From Rhodospirillales bacterium (GTDB taxonomy: Bacteria > Pseudomonadota > Alphaproteobacteria > Acetobacterales > Acetobacteraceae), in NCBI GenBank assembly GCA_025351925.1, contig JANXVC010000056.1, forward strand, positions 1-35,407: a DNA stretch of 35,407 bases, read 5' to 3'. Every line of letters starts with the position of its first letter. Positions within the stretch are counted from its first letter, which is position 1. Position numbers and translations under genes: made by a program. Below the pieces are notes generated by a model. That model ran no database searches. It saw only the letters and a program-made list of their open reading frames with translations, and was not told the DNA's origin. This document shows, one piece after another, positions 17,775-26,465 of the stretch.

Positions 17775-18116
17775 TTAGTTGGTGACCGCCGCGGTCGCCT
17801 TGCGGACCAGCATCGTGTCGTTCTCCCGGCTGATCTCGACCGCATCGGACGCCAAGCCCACGCCGCGCGGGGTGGAAAGCACCATGCGCTGACCCGGCGC
17901 GAGCACCGCCTCGAAGCGGACGGGCGTGCCAGCATCGCCCTGCCCCAAGGTGGCGACGACGCGGAAACCGTCGCGCTCGGCAGTGTAGTAGGCGACGCCG
18001 GTCATGGTGCCAAGGTCGATGCTCCGGCCCTCGATCGGCCGCAGCCCGTCCGCATGAGCGGCGCCGGCCGAGGCCAGCGCAAGTGCGGCGGCGAAGAAAA
18101 TGTTGCGAGCGTTCAT
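17775..18116 (-). CDS. small exported protein of unknown function
   Basis: The start at 18116 gives 113 residues, with AGGAG six bases upstream; the longer frame from 18212 has no such support. Residues 1-22 form a signal peptide (NIFFAAALALASAGAAHA). The mature protein is beta-rich and small, with segments YYTAERDGFRVVATLGQ, FEAVLAPGQRMVLSTP and AVEISRENDTMLVRKA. I recognise no named family, but short periplasmic proteins of this form are common in Rhizobiales and Rhodospirillales. It is divergent from the LysR regulator gene, with 95 bases between them, so it may be a regulatory target of that protein. Confidence 0.75.
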   Translation of the reverse strand: MNARNIFFAAALALASAGAAHADGLRPIEGRSIDLGTMTGVAYYTAERDGFRVVATLGQGDAGTPVRFEAVLAPGQRMVLSTPRGVGLASDAVEISRENDTMLVRKATAAVTN

Positions 18117-18211
18117 GGGTGTCTCCTGGTGCATTCGCGCCGGGCGGTGCCCGTGTTCGCGGTTGCAGCAAATATGGACGGCGCGCATCATCAGTCCAAC
18201 AGATCGGATCA

Positions 18212-19144
18212 ATGATGCCCATCGACCACATCAATCTTGGGCGCCTCGACCTCAACCTGCTCGTCACCTTCGACGCCCTGCTCACTGAGCGCAGCGTGAC
18301 GCGCGCGGCGGCTCGCGTCGGGCTCGGGCAGTCGGCGATGAGCCATAACCTCGCCCGGTTGCGCACGCTGTTCGGCGATGAGCTGCTGACCCGCGGCCCC
18401 GACGGCATGCGCCCGACGCCGCGCGCCCTGGCGCTGATCGACCCGGTGCGGGTTGCGCTTTCGCAGATCCAGTCGCTGGTGTCTCGCGACGACGCCTTCG
18501 ATCCCCGCACCGCCGAGCGGGTGTTCCGCATCGGGCTGCCGGACAGCGTGGAGGTGCTGCTGGTGCCTAGCCTGCTCGCCTATTTGTGCGAGTCGGCGCC
18601 GGGCGTGCGGCTGCGGCTGCACTCCACCGATCGGCTGCAGCTTTTGGACGAGCTCGACGCCGACCGGCTCGACCTCGGGATCGGCATCGGCCGGTTCACC
18701 GAGGGGCAGACCCATCACAAGCGGCGCCTGCTCTCCACCGACACATATCTGTGCATGTTCAATGCCGCCCGGGTCGGCGTGTCGCCGCAGATCTCGCTCG
18801 ACGACTACGTGCGCCTGCCGCACGTGCTCACCAGCCTGCGCCCCGGCGAGCGCGGGGTGGTGGACGAGGCACTGGAGAAGCTCGGGCTGCACCGCATGGT
18901 GGCGCTGACCACGCCGCGCTTCATGGCAGTGCCGTTCCTGGTGGCGCGCGCCCCGGTGGTGACCACCATGCACGCCCGGCTTGCGCGTTTCTTTGCCGGC
19001 GAGCTCGGCCTTAGCCTCAGCCAGCCGCCGGTCGAGCTGCCGGAGGTGCCGGTCTCGCTGCTCTGGCACGCCTCCTACGACCATGACCCCGCGCATCTCT
19101 GGCTGCGCCAGACGATCGTCCGCCTTGCACAGGACGCGGGGTAG
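18212..19144 (+). CDS. LysR family transcriptional regulator
   Basis: The product is 310 residues. The N-terminal winged helix-turn-helix is clear: LDLNLLVTFDALLTERSVTRAA, then ARVGLGQSAMSHNLARLR, then LFGDELLTRGPDGMRPTPRA. The rest is a periplasmic-binding-protein-like effector domain (about 95-310). The DNA-binding half resembles the NodD/NahR/LinR-like branch, many of which respond to aromatic compounds. Two adjacent ATG codons (18212, 18215) are possible starts. It is divergent from the small exported protein gene and 49 bases ahead of the co-oriented oxidoreductase gene; either or both could be targets. The effector is unknown. Confidence 0.9.
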   Translation: MMPIDHINLGRLDLNLLVTFDALLTERSVTRAAARVGLGQSAMSHNLARLRTLFGDELLTRGPDGMRPTPRALALIDPVRVALSQIQSLVSRDDAFDPRTAERVFRIGLPDSVEVLLVPSLLAYLCESAPGVRLRLHSTDRLQLLDELDADRLDLGIGIGRFTEGQTHHKRRLLSTDTYLCMFNAARVGVSPQISLDDYVRLPHVLTSLRPGERGVVDEALEKLGLHRMVALTTPRFMAVPFLVARAPVVTTMHARLARFFAGELGLSLSQPPVELPEVPVSLLWHASYDHDPAHLWLRQTIVRLAQDAG

Positions 19145-19193
19145 GGGTACGGCCCAGCACGACGCTTCACCTGGCACAGTGTTGGAGGCATCC

Positions 19194-20204
19194 ATGCAAG
19201 CCATCGGTTACCGCAAGTCGCTGCCCATCACCGACCCTAATTCCTTAGTCGCCCTCGATCTGCCGACCCCGGAGCCCGGCCCGCGCGACCTGCGCGTGGC
19301 GGTGCACGCCGTGTCGGTGAACCCGGTCGATGTAAAGCTGCGCGCCGGAGCGGCACCACCAGCCGGCGAGGCCCGCGTGCTGGGCTTCGACGCCGCCGGG
19401 ATTGTCGATGCGGTAGGTGCTGAGGTCACGCTGTTCCGGCCAGGCGACGCGGTGTTCTACGCCGGCGCCATCGACCGGCCGGGTACCAACAGCGCTTTCC
19501 ATTTAGTGGACGAGCGCATCGTCGGACCGAAGCCGGCGACGCTGGCGTTCGACGCTGCCGCCGCATTGCCGCTCACCGCAATCACCGCCTGGGAGCTGCT
19601 GTTCGACCGGCTGGGCGTCGCGCGCGGCGAGGGCAGCCAGGGCACGCTGCTGATCATCAACGGCGCGGGCGGCGTCGGCTCCATCCTGACGCAGCTCGCG
19701 CGCAAGCTGACCGGCCTGACCGTCGTCGCCACGGCATCGCGGCCCGAGACGAGCGACTGGTGCCGCAGCATGGGCGCGCACCACGTCATCGACCACAGCC
19801 GCCCGATCGATGAGGGGCTGCACGACATCGGGCTGCGTCACGCCGAGTATGTCGCCGGGCTGACCGCAACCGACCGGCACCTGCCGGCGATCGTCAAGGC
19901 CATCGCACCCCAAGGCAAACTCGCGCTCATCGACGACCCGGCGGCACTGGACATCGTGCCGTTCAAGCGCAAGAGCGTCTCCGTCCATTGGGAGGCGATG
20001 TTCACCCGCTCGATGTTCCAGACCGCCGACATGATCGAGCAGCACCGGCTGCTGGCCGAGGTGTCACGGCTGGTCGATGCCGGGGTGCTGCGCACGACGA
20101 TGACGGAGAACGCCGGGCGCATCGATGCGGAGGGGCTGCGGCGGGTCCATGCCAAGGTCGAGGCGGGCCGGAGCATCGGCAAGACCGTGCTGGCCGGGTT
20201 CTGA
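19194..20204 (+). CDS. zinc-type alcohol dehydrogenase-like quinone oxidoreductase
   Basis: This 336-residue medium-chain dehydrogenase/reductase has an N-terminal GroES-like domain (PGPRDLRVAVHAVSVNPVDVK near 30-50) and a Rossmann domain with IINGAGGVGSI at about 157-167. It lacks the cysteines that bind zinc in true alcohol dehydrogenases and follows the quinone-oxidoreductase-like pattern (ZADH, YhfP-like), using NADPH to reduce enones or quinones. GGAGG stands a few bases before the ATG. It follows the LysR gene by 49 bases on the same strand, a common regulator-reductase pairing in response to electrophiles. Confidence 0.9.
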   Translation: MQAIGYRKSLPITDPNSLVALDLPTPEPGPRDLRVAVHAVSVNPVDVKLRAGAAPPAGEARVLGFDAAGIVDAVGAEVTLFRPGDAVFYAGAIDRPGTNSAFHLVDERIVGPKPATLAFDAAAALPLTAITAWELLFDRLGVARGEGSQGTLLIINGAGGVGSILTQLARKLTGLTVVATASRPETSDWCRSMGAHHVIDHSRPIDEGLHDIGLRHAEYVAGLTATDRHLPAIVKAIAPQGKLALIDDPAALDIVPFKRKSVSVHWEAMFTRSMFQTADMIEQHRLLAEVSRLVDAGVLRTTMTENAGRIDAEGLRRVHAKVEAGRSIGKTVLAGF

Positions 20205-20282
20205 ATGCCAGGCAGACGGGGGTAGCAACGCCGCTTCGATCCTGCCTATGGTGGTCACCAACGAAAACGGGGGAAATGGCGG

Positions 20283-21155
20283 ATGACGATGCGCGGCCCG
20301 CATTTCACGCAGGCGCTGCGTTTTGGCGCAGGTGCGGCGGGCAGCGTCAACCGCATGCTGCGGCGGGTGTTCGACGGCGGCATGCGGCCGCAACCGGCGA
20401 CGGACGGCTCGGCTGCCCCATCATTGACGCTCGACGGCGTTTCGGCCGGCTATGCGGGCCAACCGGCGATCGAGCAGGTCAGCGGCCACTTCGCTCCCGG
20501 GACGCTCACCGCCATTATCGGCCCGAACGGCGCCGGCAAGAGCACGCTGCTGAACGTGCTCGCTGGCCTCATGCACCCGCAATCCGGCAGCGTCCGGATT
20601 GAGGGTGCGGAGCCGGCCAGCATCGGCACCCTGCCGCAGGCGACAGCGATTGAGCGCGCCTACCCAATCTCGGCCCTGGAGTTCGCCGCACTCGGCCGCT
20701 GGCGGGAGTTCGGCGCGTTCGGCACGCCGCCCTACGAGCTGCTGCCCGAGGTCATGGCGGCGCTGCAGACCGTGGGACTGCCGGACAAGGCGACCGTGCC
20801 CATCAGCGACCTCTCCGTCGGCCAGTTCCGCCGCCTGCTGTTTGCCCGGCTTATTGTCCAGCGGGCGCGGCTGGTGCTGCTCGACGAGCCGTTCGCCGCC
20901 GTCGATGCGCAGACCACGGAGGACCTGCTCGCGGTGCTGCGCGGCTGGCACGAGGCCGGGCGGACGGTGATCGCAGTGCTGCACGACATCGGCCAGGTGC
21001 GGGATATGTTCCCTCTCGCGCTGCTGCTGAACCGCCGGGTGATCGCCTGGGATGCGACCGCGACCGTACTGGCGCCCGACACCCTTGCCGCCGCCGGAAT
21101 GGCCAGCGCGCGATACGACCCGCGCGCCGGCCAGCTTCGCCTGGTGCCCGGCTGA
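20283..21155 (+). CDS. metal ABC transporter ATP-binding protein
   Basis: This 290-residue protein is read from the ATG after GGGGGAA. An unusual N-terminal extension of about 46 residues precedes the ABC domain; an internal ATG at 20382 would remove most of it. Walker A GPNGAGKST is at 80-88, the signature LSVGQ at 177-181 (Val instead of the first Gly of LSGGQ), Walker B VLLDEP at about 198-203 and the switch His234 (VLHDIG). The setting with a ZnuB-type permease and a cluster A-I binding protein identifies it as the motor of a divalent metal importer (Zn or Mn). The gene is the first of four and overlaps the permease gene by one base (TGATG). Confidence 0.92.
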   Translation: MTMRGPHFTQALRFGAGAAGSVNRMLRRVFDGGMRPQPATDGSAAPSLTLDGVSAGYAGQPAIEQVSGHFAPGTLTAIIGPNGAGKSTLLNVLAGLMHPQSGSVRIEGAEPASIGTLPQATAIERAYPISALEFAALGRWREFGAFGTPPYELLPEVMAALQTVGLPDKATVPISDLSVGQFRRLLFARLIVQRARLVLLDEPFAAVDAQTTEDLLAVLRGWHEAGRTVIAVLHDIGQVRDMFPLALLLNRRVIAWDATATVLAPDTLAAAGMASARYDPRAGQLRLVPG

Positions 21156-22015
21156 TGCGCGCGTTGCTCTTAGAGCCGTTCTGGACCTATGGTTTCATGC
21201 GTACCGCGCTGGTCGCCTGCCTGGGCCTCGCCTTGGCGAACGCGCCCATCGGCGTGCTGCTGCTGCAGCGGCGCATGAGCCTGACCGCAGACGTGCTGTC
21301 CCATGCGGTGATGCCGGGGGCGGCGCTCGGTTTCCTGGTTGCCGGCTACTCGGTGCTGGCGCTCAGCCTCGGCGGCATTCTGGCCGGCGTACTGGTAGCG
21401 CTGCTCGCCTCCGCCGCCATGCGTTTCGACACGGAGCGCAGCGAGGCGCCGCTGGCAGTACTCTATTTGATGTCGCTGGCCGCCGGCGTTCTGCTTGTGT
21501 CGCTGCGCGGAAGCAACATCGACCTCATGCACGTGCTGTTCGGCACGGTGCTCGCGATCGATACACGGGCGCTGGTGTTCATCGCGCTGGTCGCCACCGT
21601 CACGCTCCTCAGCCTCGCCGCGATCTGGCGCCCGCTCGCCGTCGAGGGTTTTGATCCGTTGTTCCTGCGGGCGATCGGCGCGGGCGGGACGGTGTTCCGC
21701 GGCGTGTTTCTGCTGCTTGTCGTACTGTGCCTTGTGGCCGGGTTCCAGGCCTTTGGCACGCTGCTGGCGGTCGGCCCGGTCCTGCTGCCGGCCATCGCCG
21801 CGCGCTGCTGGACGCGGACGCTGCACATCCAGGTGGTGCTTGCCGGCCTGTTCGGCGTGCTGGCGAGCGTCGCCGGGCTGCTGGCCTCCTTCCATCTCAA
21901 CCTGCCGTCCGGGCCGGCGATCGTGCTGGCCGGCGGGGCGCTGTATGGCTTCTCGCTGATGGCCGCACCGCTTGGCCGACACGCCAGCATTCCCATCCTG
22001 CAACCCGCCGAGTGA
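21155..22015 (+). CDS. metal ABC transporter permease (ZnuB/MntB type)
   Basis: This 286-residue membrane protein has eight or so helices. Family features include the N-terminal FMRTALVACLGLALANAPIG, the segment LTADVLSHAVMPGAALGF (equivalent to the conserved S-H-A-x-L/M-P-G stretch of the ABC-3 family), VLYLMSLAAGVLLVS, and near the end AGFQAFGTLLAVGPVLLPAIAAR, which matches the conserved G-x-x-L-V-x-x-L-L-x-x-P-A segment. It carries the metal across the inner membrane. Its start overlaps the stop of the ATPase gene, and its stop is 11 bases from the start chosen for the binding protein gene. Confidence 0.93.
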   Translation: MRALLLEPFWTYGFMRTALVACLGLALANAPIGVLLLQRRMSLTADVLSHAVMPGAALGFLVAGYSVLALSLGGILAGVLVALLASAAMRFDTERSEAPLAVLYLMSLAAGVLLVSLRGSNIDLMHVLFGTVLAIDTRALVFIALVATVTLLSLAAIWRPLAVEGFDPLFLRAIGAGGTVFRGVFLLLVVLCLVAGFQAFGTLLAVGPVLLPAIAARCWTRTLHIQVVLAGLFGVLASVAGLLASFHLNLPSGPAIVLAGGALYGFSLMAAPLGRHASIPILQPAE

Positions 22016-22026
22016 GGACCAGTGCC

Positions 22027-22953
22027 TTGAACCGTCGCGCATTGATGCTGGCCATCCTTGCCTCCCCTGCCCTCGCCCCCTCTACCCACGCCTACGCCGC
22101 CGCGTCGCCGCCCAAGGTGGTCGCGACCTTCAGCGTGCTCGGCGACATGGTGCGTCAGATCGCTGGCGACCGCGTGGCGCTCACCGTCATCGTCGGGCCG
22201 GACGGTGACACCGAGGCCTATGAGGCCACCGCCGCCGACGCGCGTGCCGTTGCCGACGCTGACCTGCTGGTGGTGAACGGGCTCAATCCGGAGTTCGAGC
22301 CCTGGCTGCCCGACCTGGTCGCGCAGGCGCAGTTTCACGGCACTCGCCTCGTGGCAAGCGACGGGGTGCGGGTATTGAAAAAGGCCGAGGAGGGCAATGG
22401 GCGCACCGGGGCCGCAGCCGTTGAGATCGACCAGCACGCCTGGCACGACGCGGCCAACGCCGCCGTCTATGCGGCCAACATCGCGGCGGCGCTCGCCCGC
22501 ATCGACCCGGCCCATAGTTCCGACTACCAGACCCGCGGCGAGGCCTATCGGACCGAGCTGCTGGCGCTCGACGGCTGGGCCAAACAGCGTATCGCGACGG
22601 TTCCGGCGGGCAAGCGGCGAGTCATCACCTCGCATGACGGCTTCGCCTATCTCGCGCGGGCCTACGCCATCACCATGGTCGGCGCGCGCGGCTGGACCAA
22701 CGACAAGGAACCGACAGCGGCGCAGGTGGCGCAGCTCATCCGGCAGATCCGGCAGGACAAGATCAAGGCGATGTTCGTCGAGAACATGAACGACCCGCGG
22801 CTGATCCAGCGTATCGCCAGCGAGACCGGGGCGGATCTGAGCGGCAAGCTGTACTCGGACGCGCTGACCAGGCCGGGCGAGGACGGTGACACCTACGTCA
22901 AGATGTTCCGTCACAACATCGAAACCCTGCGCGCCGGCATGCTGAAGAACTGA
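22027..22953 (+). CDS. metal ABC transporter substrate-binding protein
   Basis: The product is 308 residues from a TTG at 22027 (AGGA eight bases upstream); an in-frame ATG at 22045 would give a shorter signal peptide. It is a cluster A-I (ZnuA/AztC/TroA-like) protein: ATFSVLGDMVRQIAGD opens the mature part. Aligned metal ligands are His137 (DQHAWHD), His203 (TSHDGF) and Asp278 (YSDAL). The position of the first ligand, usually His in a DxHxY context, reads DTEAYE, so Glu63 is there. His at the third position is the zinc-type choice, Glu the manganese-type. There is no His-rich loop. The C-terminal part (LYSDALTRPGEDGDTYVKMF, then RHNIETL) is close to AztC-type proteins. The signal peptide is not a lipoprotein type. 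Confidence 0.9.
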   Translation: MNRRALMLAILASPALAPSTHAYAAASPPKVVATFSVLGDMVRQIAGDRVALTVIVGPDGDTEAYEATAADARAVADADLLVVNGLNPEFEPWLPDLVAQAQFHGTRLVASDGVRVLKKAEEGNGRTGAAAVEIDQHAWHDAANAAVYAANIAAALARIDPAHSSDYQTRGEAYRTELLALDGWAKQRIATVPAGKRRVITSHDGFAYLARAYAITMVGARGWTNDKEPTAAQVAQLIRQIRQDKIKAMFVENMNDPRLIQRIASETGADLSGKLYSDALTRPGEDGDTYVKMFRHNIETLRAGMLKN

Positions 22954-22954
22954 T

Positions 22955-24343
22955 ATGGCGGGTTTTTCGCCCTGGGCATCGAGTGGGCTGCTCGGCGGCG
23001 CAGGCCGGCGGATCACCATTGCCGCCAGCGCCTCAGCCGCGCTTTGGCTCGCCGTGCTGTGGGCATCAATGGGCGTGGCGCCGCCCGCACTGGCGCCGCC
23101 CCTTACCGCCGCCTCGGCGATCAACGCTCCGCCCGAGCCCGCGCCCGTGAAGCCGGTGCCGCCGCCGCTGCGGTTGGTCGCTGCGGCCGGCGCATCGGCG
23201 CCCGGCGGCGGCAGCTACAGCCGCTTCGGGCTGGAGATGAAGACCATCGCAACGCCAACCAACGCGCAAGGCGACGTCGCCTTCTTCGCCAAGCTGATGC
23301 GCGGCACCGCCGAGGAGGGGCTGTTCTTGTTGCATGACGGCCGGGCCGCCGTGATCGCCAGCATCGGCGGGGCGGTGCCCGGCGGCGGCACGATCTCCGG
23401 CTTCACCGAGCGGCCAACGCCCGCCTTAAACGCCAGCGGCAAGGTCGCCTTCGCTGTCACGGTCGAAGGCGGCCGGGCCAGCGATGCGGTGCTGACCTGG
23501 TCCGCCGGCAAGCTCACCACCATCGCCCAGAGCGGCACCCGCGCCCCGGGCGTCTCCAGCGCGACGTTCTTCGACTTCGCGCCGCCCGCGCTCAACGACG
23601 TCGGCGACGTTGCCTTCCTGGCGACCCTGCGCCACGGCCGCGATACGCTCGACGGCATCTACCTTGCCGCCAAGGGGCAGCTCACCAAGGTCGCCGCCGC
23701 CGGCGATCCCGCGCCGGGCGGCGGCAGTTTTTCGGCGCTCGCGGTGCCGGTGCTGAATGTCGGCGGGACCATCGCCTTCGCCGCGGTCGTGGAGGGCGGG
23801 CCGATCCAGGGCGGCATCTTCGCCGCGGGTAAAAACAACGCATTGCGCCAGGTGGTCGGCGCGGGCAATGCGGCGCCGGGCGGCGGCGTGTTCACGCGCA
23901 TCTCCGAGCATGTCGGGATCGATGACTCTGGGCGAGTGGCGTTCGGCGCATTCCTCGGCCAAGGCGGGCCGCGCGCCGGGGTGTTCACCGTCGCGGACGG
24001 GACCATCACGCCGGTCGCGCTGCTTGGCAACGCGGCACCCGGTGGCGGGACATTCGCCGCCTTCGGTGATGCGCCTTCCATGGCACCCGACGGACGCTTG
24101 GCCTTCATCGCCGCGATTGATGGCGGCTCCGGCACGACAGGGGTGTACGCCGGCGGGCCGGACGGCTTGGTGCGGGTTGCCGGCCCAGGCGACGCAGTGG
24201 CCGGCGGCCGGCGCATCGGCGACTTCCCGCTCAATGCCTCGGTCGCGGCGGGGCCACGTGGCTGGCTCGCTTTCCAGACCACGCTCCGCGACGGCGAGGA
24301 CCAGGCCGAGGCCATCGTCCAGTTCGCGCCGCCCGAACGGTAG
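22955..24343 (+). CDS. membrane-anchored seven-repeat propeller-like protein
   Basis: This 462-residue protein begins one base after the binding protein stop. Residues 20-40 form a membrane anchor or uncleaved signal, then a Pro/Ala-rich linker follows (about 41-72). The rest contains seven repeats of about 55 residues, each opening with a GD/GNxAPGGGxF motif at about 80, 138, 193, 250, 303, 357 and 411, and each with a LNxxGxVAF segment inside. This is the pattern of a seven-bladed beta-propeller, similar to choice-of-anchor/DUF7453-type repeat proteins. It contains very few His (three that I count) and no Cys. In AztABCD a propeller protein, AztD, hands zinc to the binding protein; a related role is possible but not shown. 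Confidence 0.75.
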   Translation: MAGFSPWASSGLLGGAGRRITIAASASAALWLAVLWASMGVAPPALAPPLTAASAINAPPEPAPVKPVPPPLRLVAAAGASAPGGGSYSRFGLEMKTIATPTNAQGDVAFFAKLMRGTAEEGLFLLHDGRAAVIASIGGAVPGGGTISGFTERPTPALNASGKVAFAVTVEGGRASDAVLTWSAGKLTTIAQSGTRAPGVSSATFFDFAPPALNDVGDVAFLATLRHGRDTLDGIYLAAKGQLTKVAAAGDPAPGGGSFSALAVPVLNVGGTIAFAAVVEGGPIQGGIFAAGKNNALRQVVGAGNAAPGGGVFTRISEHVGIDDSGRVAFGAFLGQGGPRAGVFTVADGTITPVALLGNAAPGGGTFAAFGDAPSMAPDGRLAFIAAIDGGSGTTGVYAGGPDGLVRVAGPGDAVAGGRRIGDFPLNASVAAGPRGWLAFQTTLRDGEDQAEAIVQFAPPER

Positions 24344-24345
24344 CG

Positions 24346-25341
24346 TCAGTTGATGTCGATGGGCGGATAGACGACGAAGGCGTTCGCCGGGGTTATCAGT
24401 TTGTGCTGGGTTCGCGTGACCGGCGGAACCGGCTGACGCATCGCCATGGCAAGCGCTAGGGGCAGCACGTCGTAGCCGTAGCGGTCGAGGAAGAACGCCA
24501 CGGACCCTAGGACGATGCTGCCGCGGTTGGCGGGATCGAGCTCCTTCCGCTCCGACGCGTTGCCGTGCATGGTGCGGTCGCAGCCCTGCCCGACGATCAC
24601 GACGTCGCCGGTCCGGCCCGTTGCATCCGCCGCCGCCTTGGCCGCGAGAGCGCTGGCGTCGTCGAGTGCCGCGACCAGCACCTTCTGACCGCTATGCCCG
24701 GCGAGGAAACCGCGCAGTGCCGCGTCGGCCTTGAGCGGATCGCCGCCGCTGTCGAGCCGCACCGGCGTCACCGGAACCGGCTGCAGCCCGGCCGCTATCC
24801 CGGCAATACGCTCATCGAGCCGGGTCCGCTGGGCAGGCGGCCCAAGGATGACCGGCATCACGGTCCTCCCGGCCCAGTTCGCCGCCGAGTAGCGGGCGAG
24901 CGCCTCGCCAGCGATCCGCCCGGCCGCCTCGTTATCGGCGGCATAGAGCGGTGTGCCCGGCACTGACTGCCCGACCGCGAGCACCGGGATGGCCGCCTCG
25001 CCGAGCAGCCGGCCGATCTCGGCGCTGACCGCCGCGTCCCAGCCGAACAGAATATAGGCGTCCACCCGCCGGGCGATCGCCTCCCGCGCGTTGGCGAGCG
25101 CCTTCGCACGGTCGAGCATATTGTCGTAGAATACGAGGTCGAGCGGCATCCGGCGCGCCGCGAGGGCGAAGCCGTTGCGAACCTCGGCCCCGGTGAAACC
25201 CGTACCCTCCAGCCGGGTCCCCGGATCGTCGGTCGCATTGGCGAAGGCGACGGTGGTCCGCGGCATCTCGTCCGCGCGGGCCGGGGTTGATAGCAGGGCT
25301 GCGGCCAGTAAGCTCCGACGCCGCAGCAGCGGCGCCGGCAT
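24346..25341 (-). CDS. periplasmic sugar-type substrate-binding protein
   Basis: This 331-residue protein starts with MPAPLLRRRSLLAAALLSTPARA, a signal peptide with consecutive Arg that might use the Tat route. The mature part has the type 1 periplasmic-binding-protein layout of the ribose/galactose group (RbsB-like): VDAYILFGWDAAV, IPVLAVGQSVPGTPLYAADN, VLVAALDDASALAAKAAADA and GDVVIVGQGCDR. The ligand is probably a sugar or related small molecule. No ABC transporter permease or ATPase is adjacent, so it is an orphan in this window; transport genes could be elsewhere, or it could act as a sensor. The gene is convergent (2-base gap) with the propeller gene and 17 bases after the cyclase gene on the same strand. 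Confidence 0.82.
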   Translation of the reverse strand: MPAPLLRRRSLLAAALLSTPARADEMPRTTVAFANATDDPGTRLEGTGFTGAEVRNGFALAARRMPLDLVFYDNMLDRAKALANAREAIARRVDAYILFGWDAAVSAEIGRLLGEAAIPVLAVGQSVPGTPLYAADNEAAGRIAGEALARYSAANWAGRTVMPVILGPPAQRTRLDERIAGIAAGLQPVPVTPVRLDSGGDPLKADAALRGFLAGHSGQKVLVAALDDASALAAKAAADATGRTGDVVIVGQGCDRTMHGNASERKELDPANRGSIVLGSVAFFLDRYGYDVLPLALAMAMRQPVPPVTRTQHKLITPANAFVVYPPIDIN

Positions 25342-25358
25342 TTCGAGGTTCTCCTGGC

Positions 25359-26369
25359 TCAGCGGATCGCCTCGATCGCGATGAAGTTGCCGGTGACGCC
25401 AACCGCCTTGGGCACTGTCATGTTGACGAAGAACGTCGCGCGCCCGCTTGCCTGGGCCTCCTGGGCGATTTCGTCGGTCTTGGCGTTCTCGATGATGTGG
25501 ATGCCGTTATCGGTAAGCAGCGCCTGGTGCACCGGGAAGATCACGTCCGGCTCCTCGCCTGGAATGACTTCGACCGCCCAGGTGTCGGCGGCGACCAAGA
25601 CAACCTTCTGCGAGATCAGCCACTTCGCAGCCTCCATGCCGATGCCGGGCTCGCCGCTGTTATACAGCGCGTTTTGCGCCGGGAACTGATTGAACAGGTC
25701 AACCCAGCCGGTATGCAGCACGACGATGTCGCCCTCGCGCAGGGTGACGTTGTACAGCTTCAGCCCGGCTTCGAGGTCGGCCTGGCTAATGACTGTCCCC
25801 TTGTCGAGGCAGGGCTTGCGGCAGGCGGCGTTCGTCTTGAGCTTGTTGGCCGCCTGATAGACGCGCACGAGGTCGATCAGCACGCCGCGGGTCGCGAACG
25901 ACTTGAGGTGGTCGAGGCCGAGCCGCGTCATGTAGTTCTGGTTGATGTATTTCCCCATGGCGTTCTGGTTGTAGTAGCAATCAAAGCGCCCGAAGTGGCC
26001 GAGGCCGTCGAGGTGGGTGCCGACGTGGCTTTGGCTGAGCCAGGTGTCCTCCATGAAGGTGGCGCCGTTCTTGCCGAGCGCGCCGCCGGGCGCCAGCGTG
26101 GTCGCGGTGAGGACCGTCTTGGTGAAGCGCGTCCCGAACAGCGGTACGCCGTCCACCAGCGGATGGGTCAGGCTGATGACCTTGCCCTCTTGGATCTCGG
26201 CCGCCGCCGCCTTCACGACCGCGGGCGTGACGCGATTGGTGGCGCCGGTCTGGTCATCGGGGCCGAACGGCGACGCGGGAACGATCTTTGAGCAGTCGCT
26301 CTGAGCATAAGCGCCAGTGCCCGCCATGACGCCGAGACACACCAGGCCAGCGATCAGCACATTTCTCAT
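25359..26369 (-). CDS. exported cyclase-family (kynurenine formamidase-like) hydrolase
   Basis: The start at 26369 gives 336 residues, with GGAGGA before the ATG; the longer frame from 26471 has no such site. A signal peptide (residues 1-22, ending AYAQ) makes this an exported enzyme. It belongs to the cyclase family (PF04199), with the metal-binding motif SHVGTHLDGLGHFG: His115, His119, Asp121 and His125; the usual Pro of HxDxPxH is Leu. Members hydrolyse amides or lactones, or cyclise polyketides; KynB is the best known. Two Cys pairs (26, 131 and 183, 187) could form disulfides in the periplasm. It is divergent from an MFS transporter gene, suggesting that product or substrate is imported by it. 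Confidence 0.88.
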   Translation of the reverse strand: MRNVLIAGLVCLGVMAGTGAYAQSDCSKIVPASPFGPDDQTGATNRVTPAVVKAAAAEIQEGKVISLTHPLVDGVPLFGTRFTKTVLTATTLAPGGALGKNGATFMEDTWLSQSHVGTHLDGLGHFGRFDCYYNQNAMGKYINQNYMTRLGLDHLKSFATRGVLIDLVRVYQAANKLKTNAACRKPCLDKGTVISQADLEAGLKLYNVTLREGDIVVLHTGWVDLFNQFPAQNALYNSGEPGIGMEAAKWLISQKVVLVAADTWAVEVIPGEEPDVIFPVHQALLTDNGIHIIENAKTDEIAQEAQASGRATFFVNMTVPKAVGVTGNFIAIEAIR

Positions 26370-26465
26370 TTTGTCCTCCAGGACGTTTCCGTTGTTTGCT
26401 TCTATGCGCCGCCGATGCAGGCTGCGTCGGAACTTGTTGCTCCGCAGGAACCCTACCGCGTTAAG

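Noticed and set aside
21463-23124. Long minus-strand open frame (over 550 codons) across the permease, binding protein and propeller genes
   Set aside because: It is antisense to well-supported genes, its translation is rich in Arg, Gly and His without domains, and it reflects the high GC content that removes stops from shadow frames.
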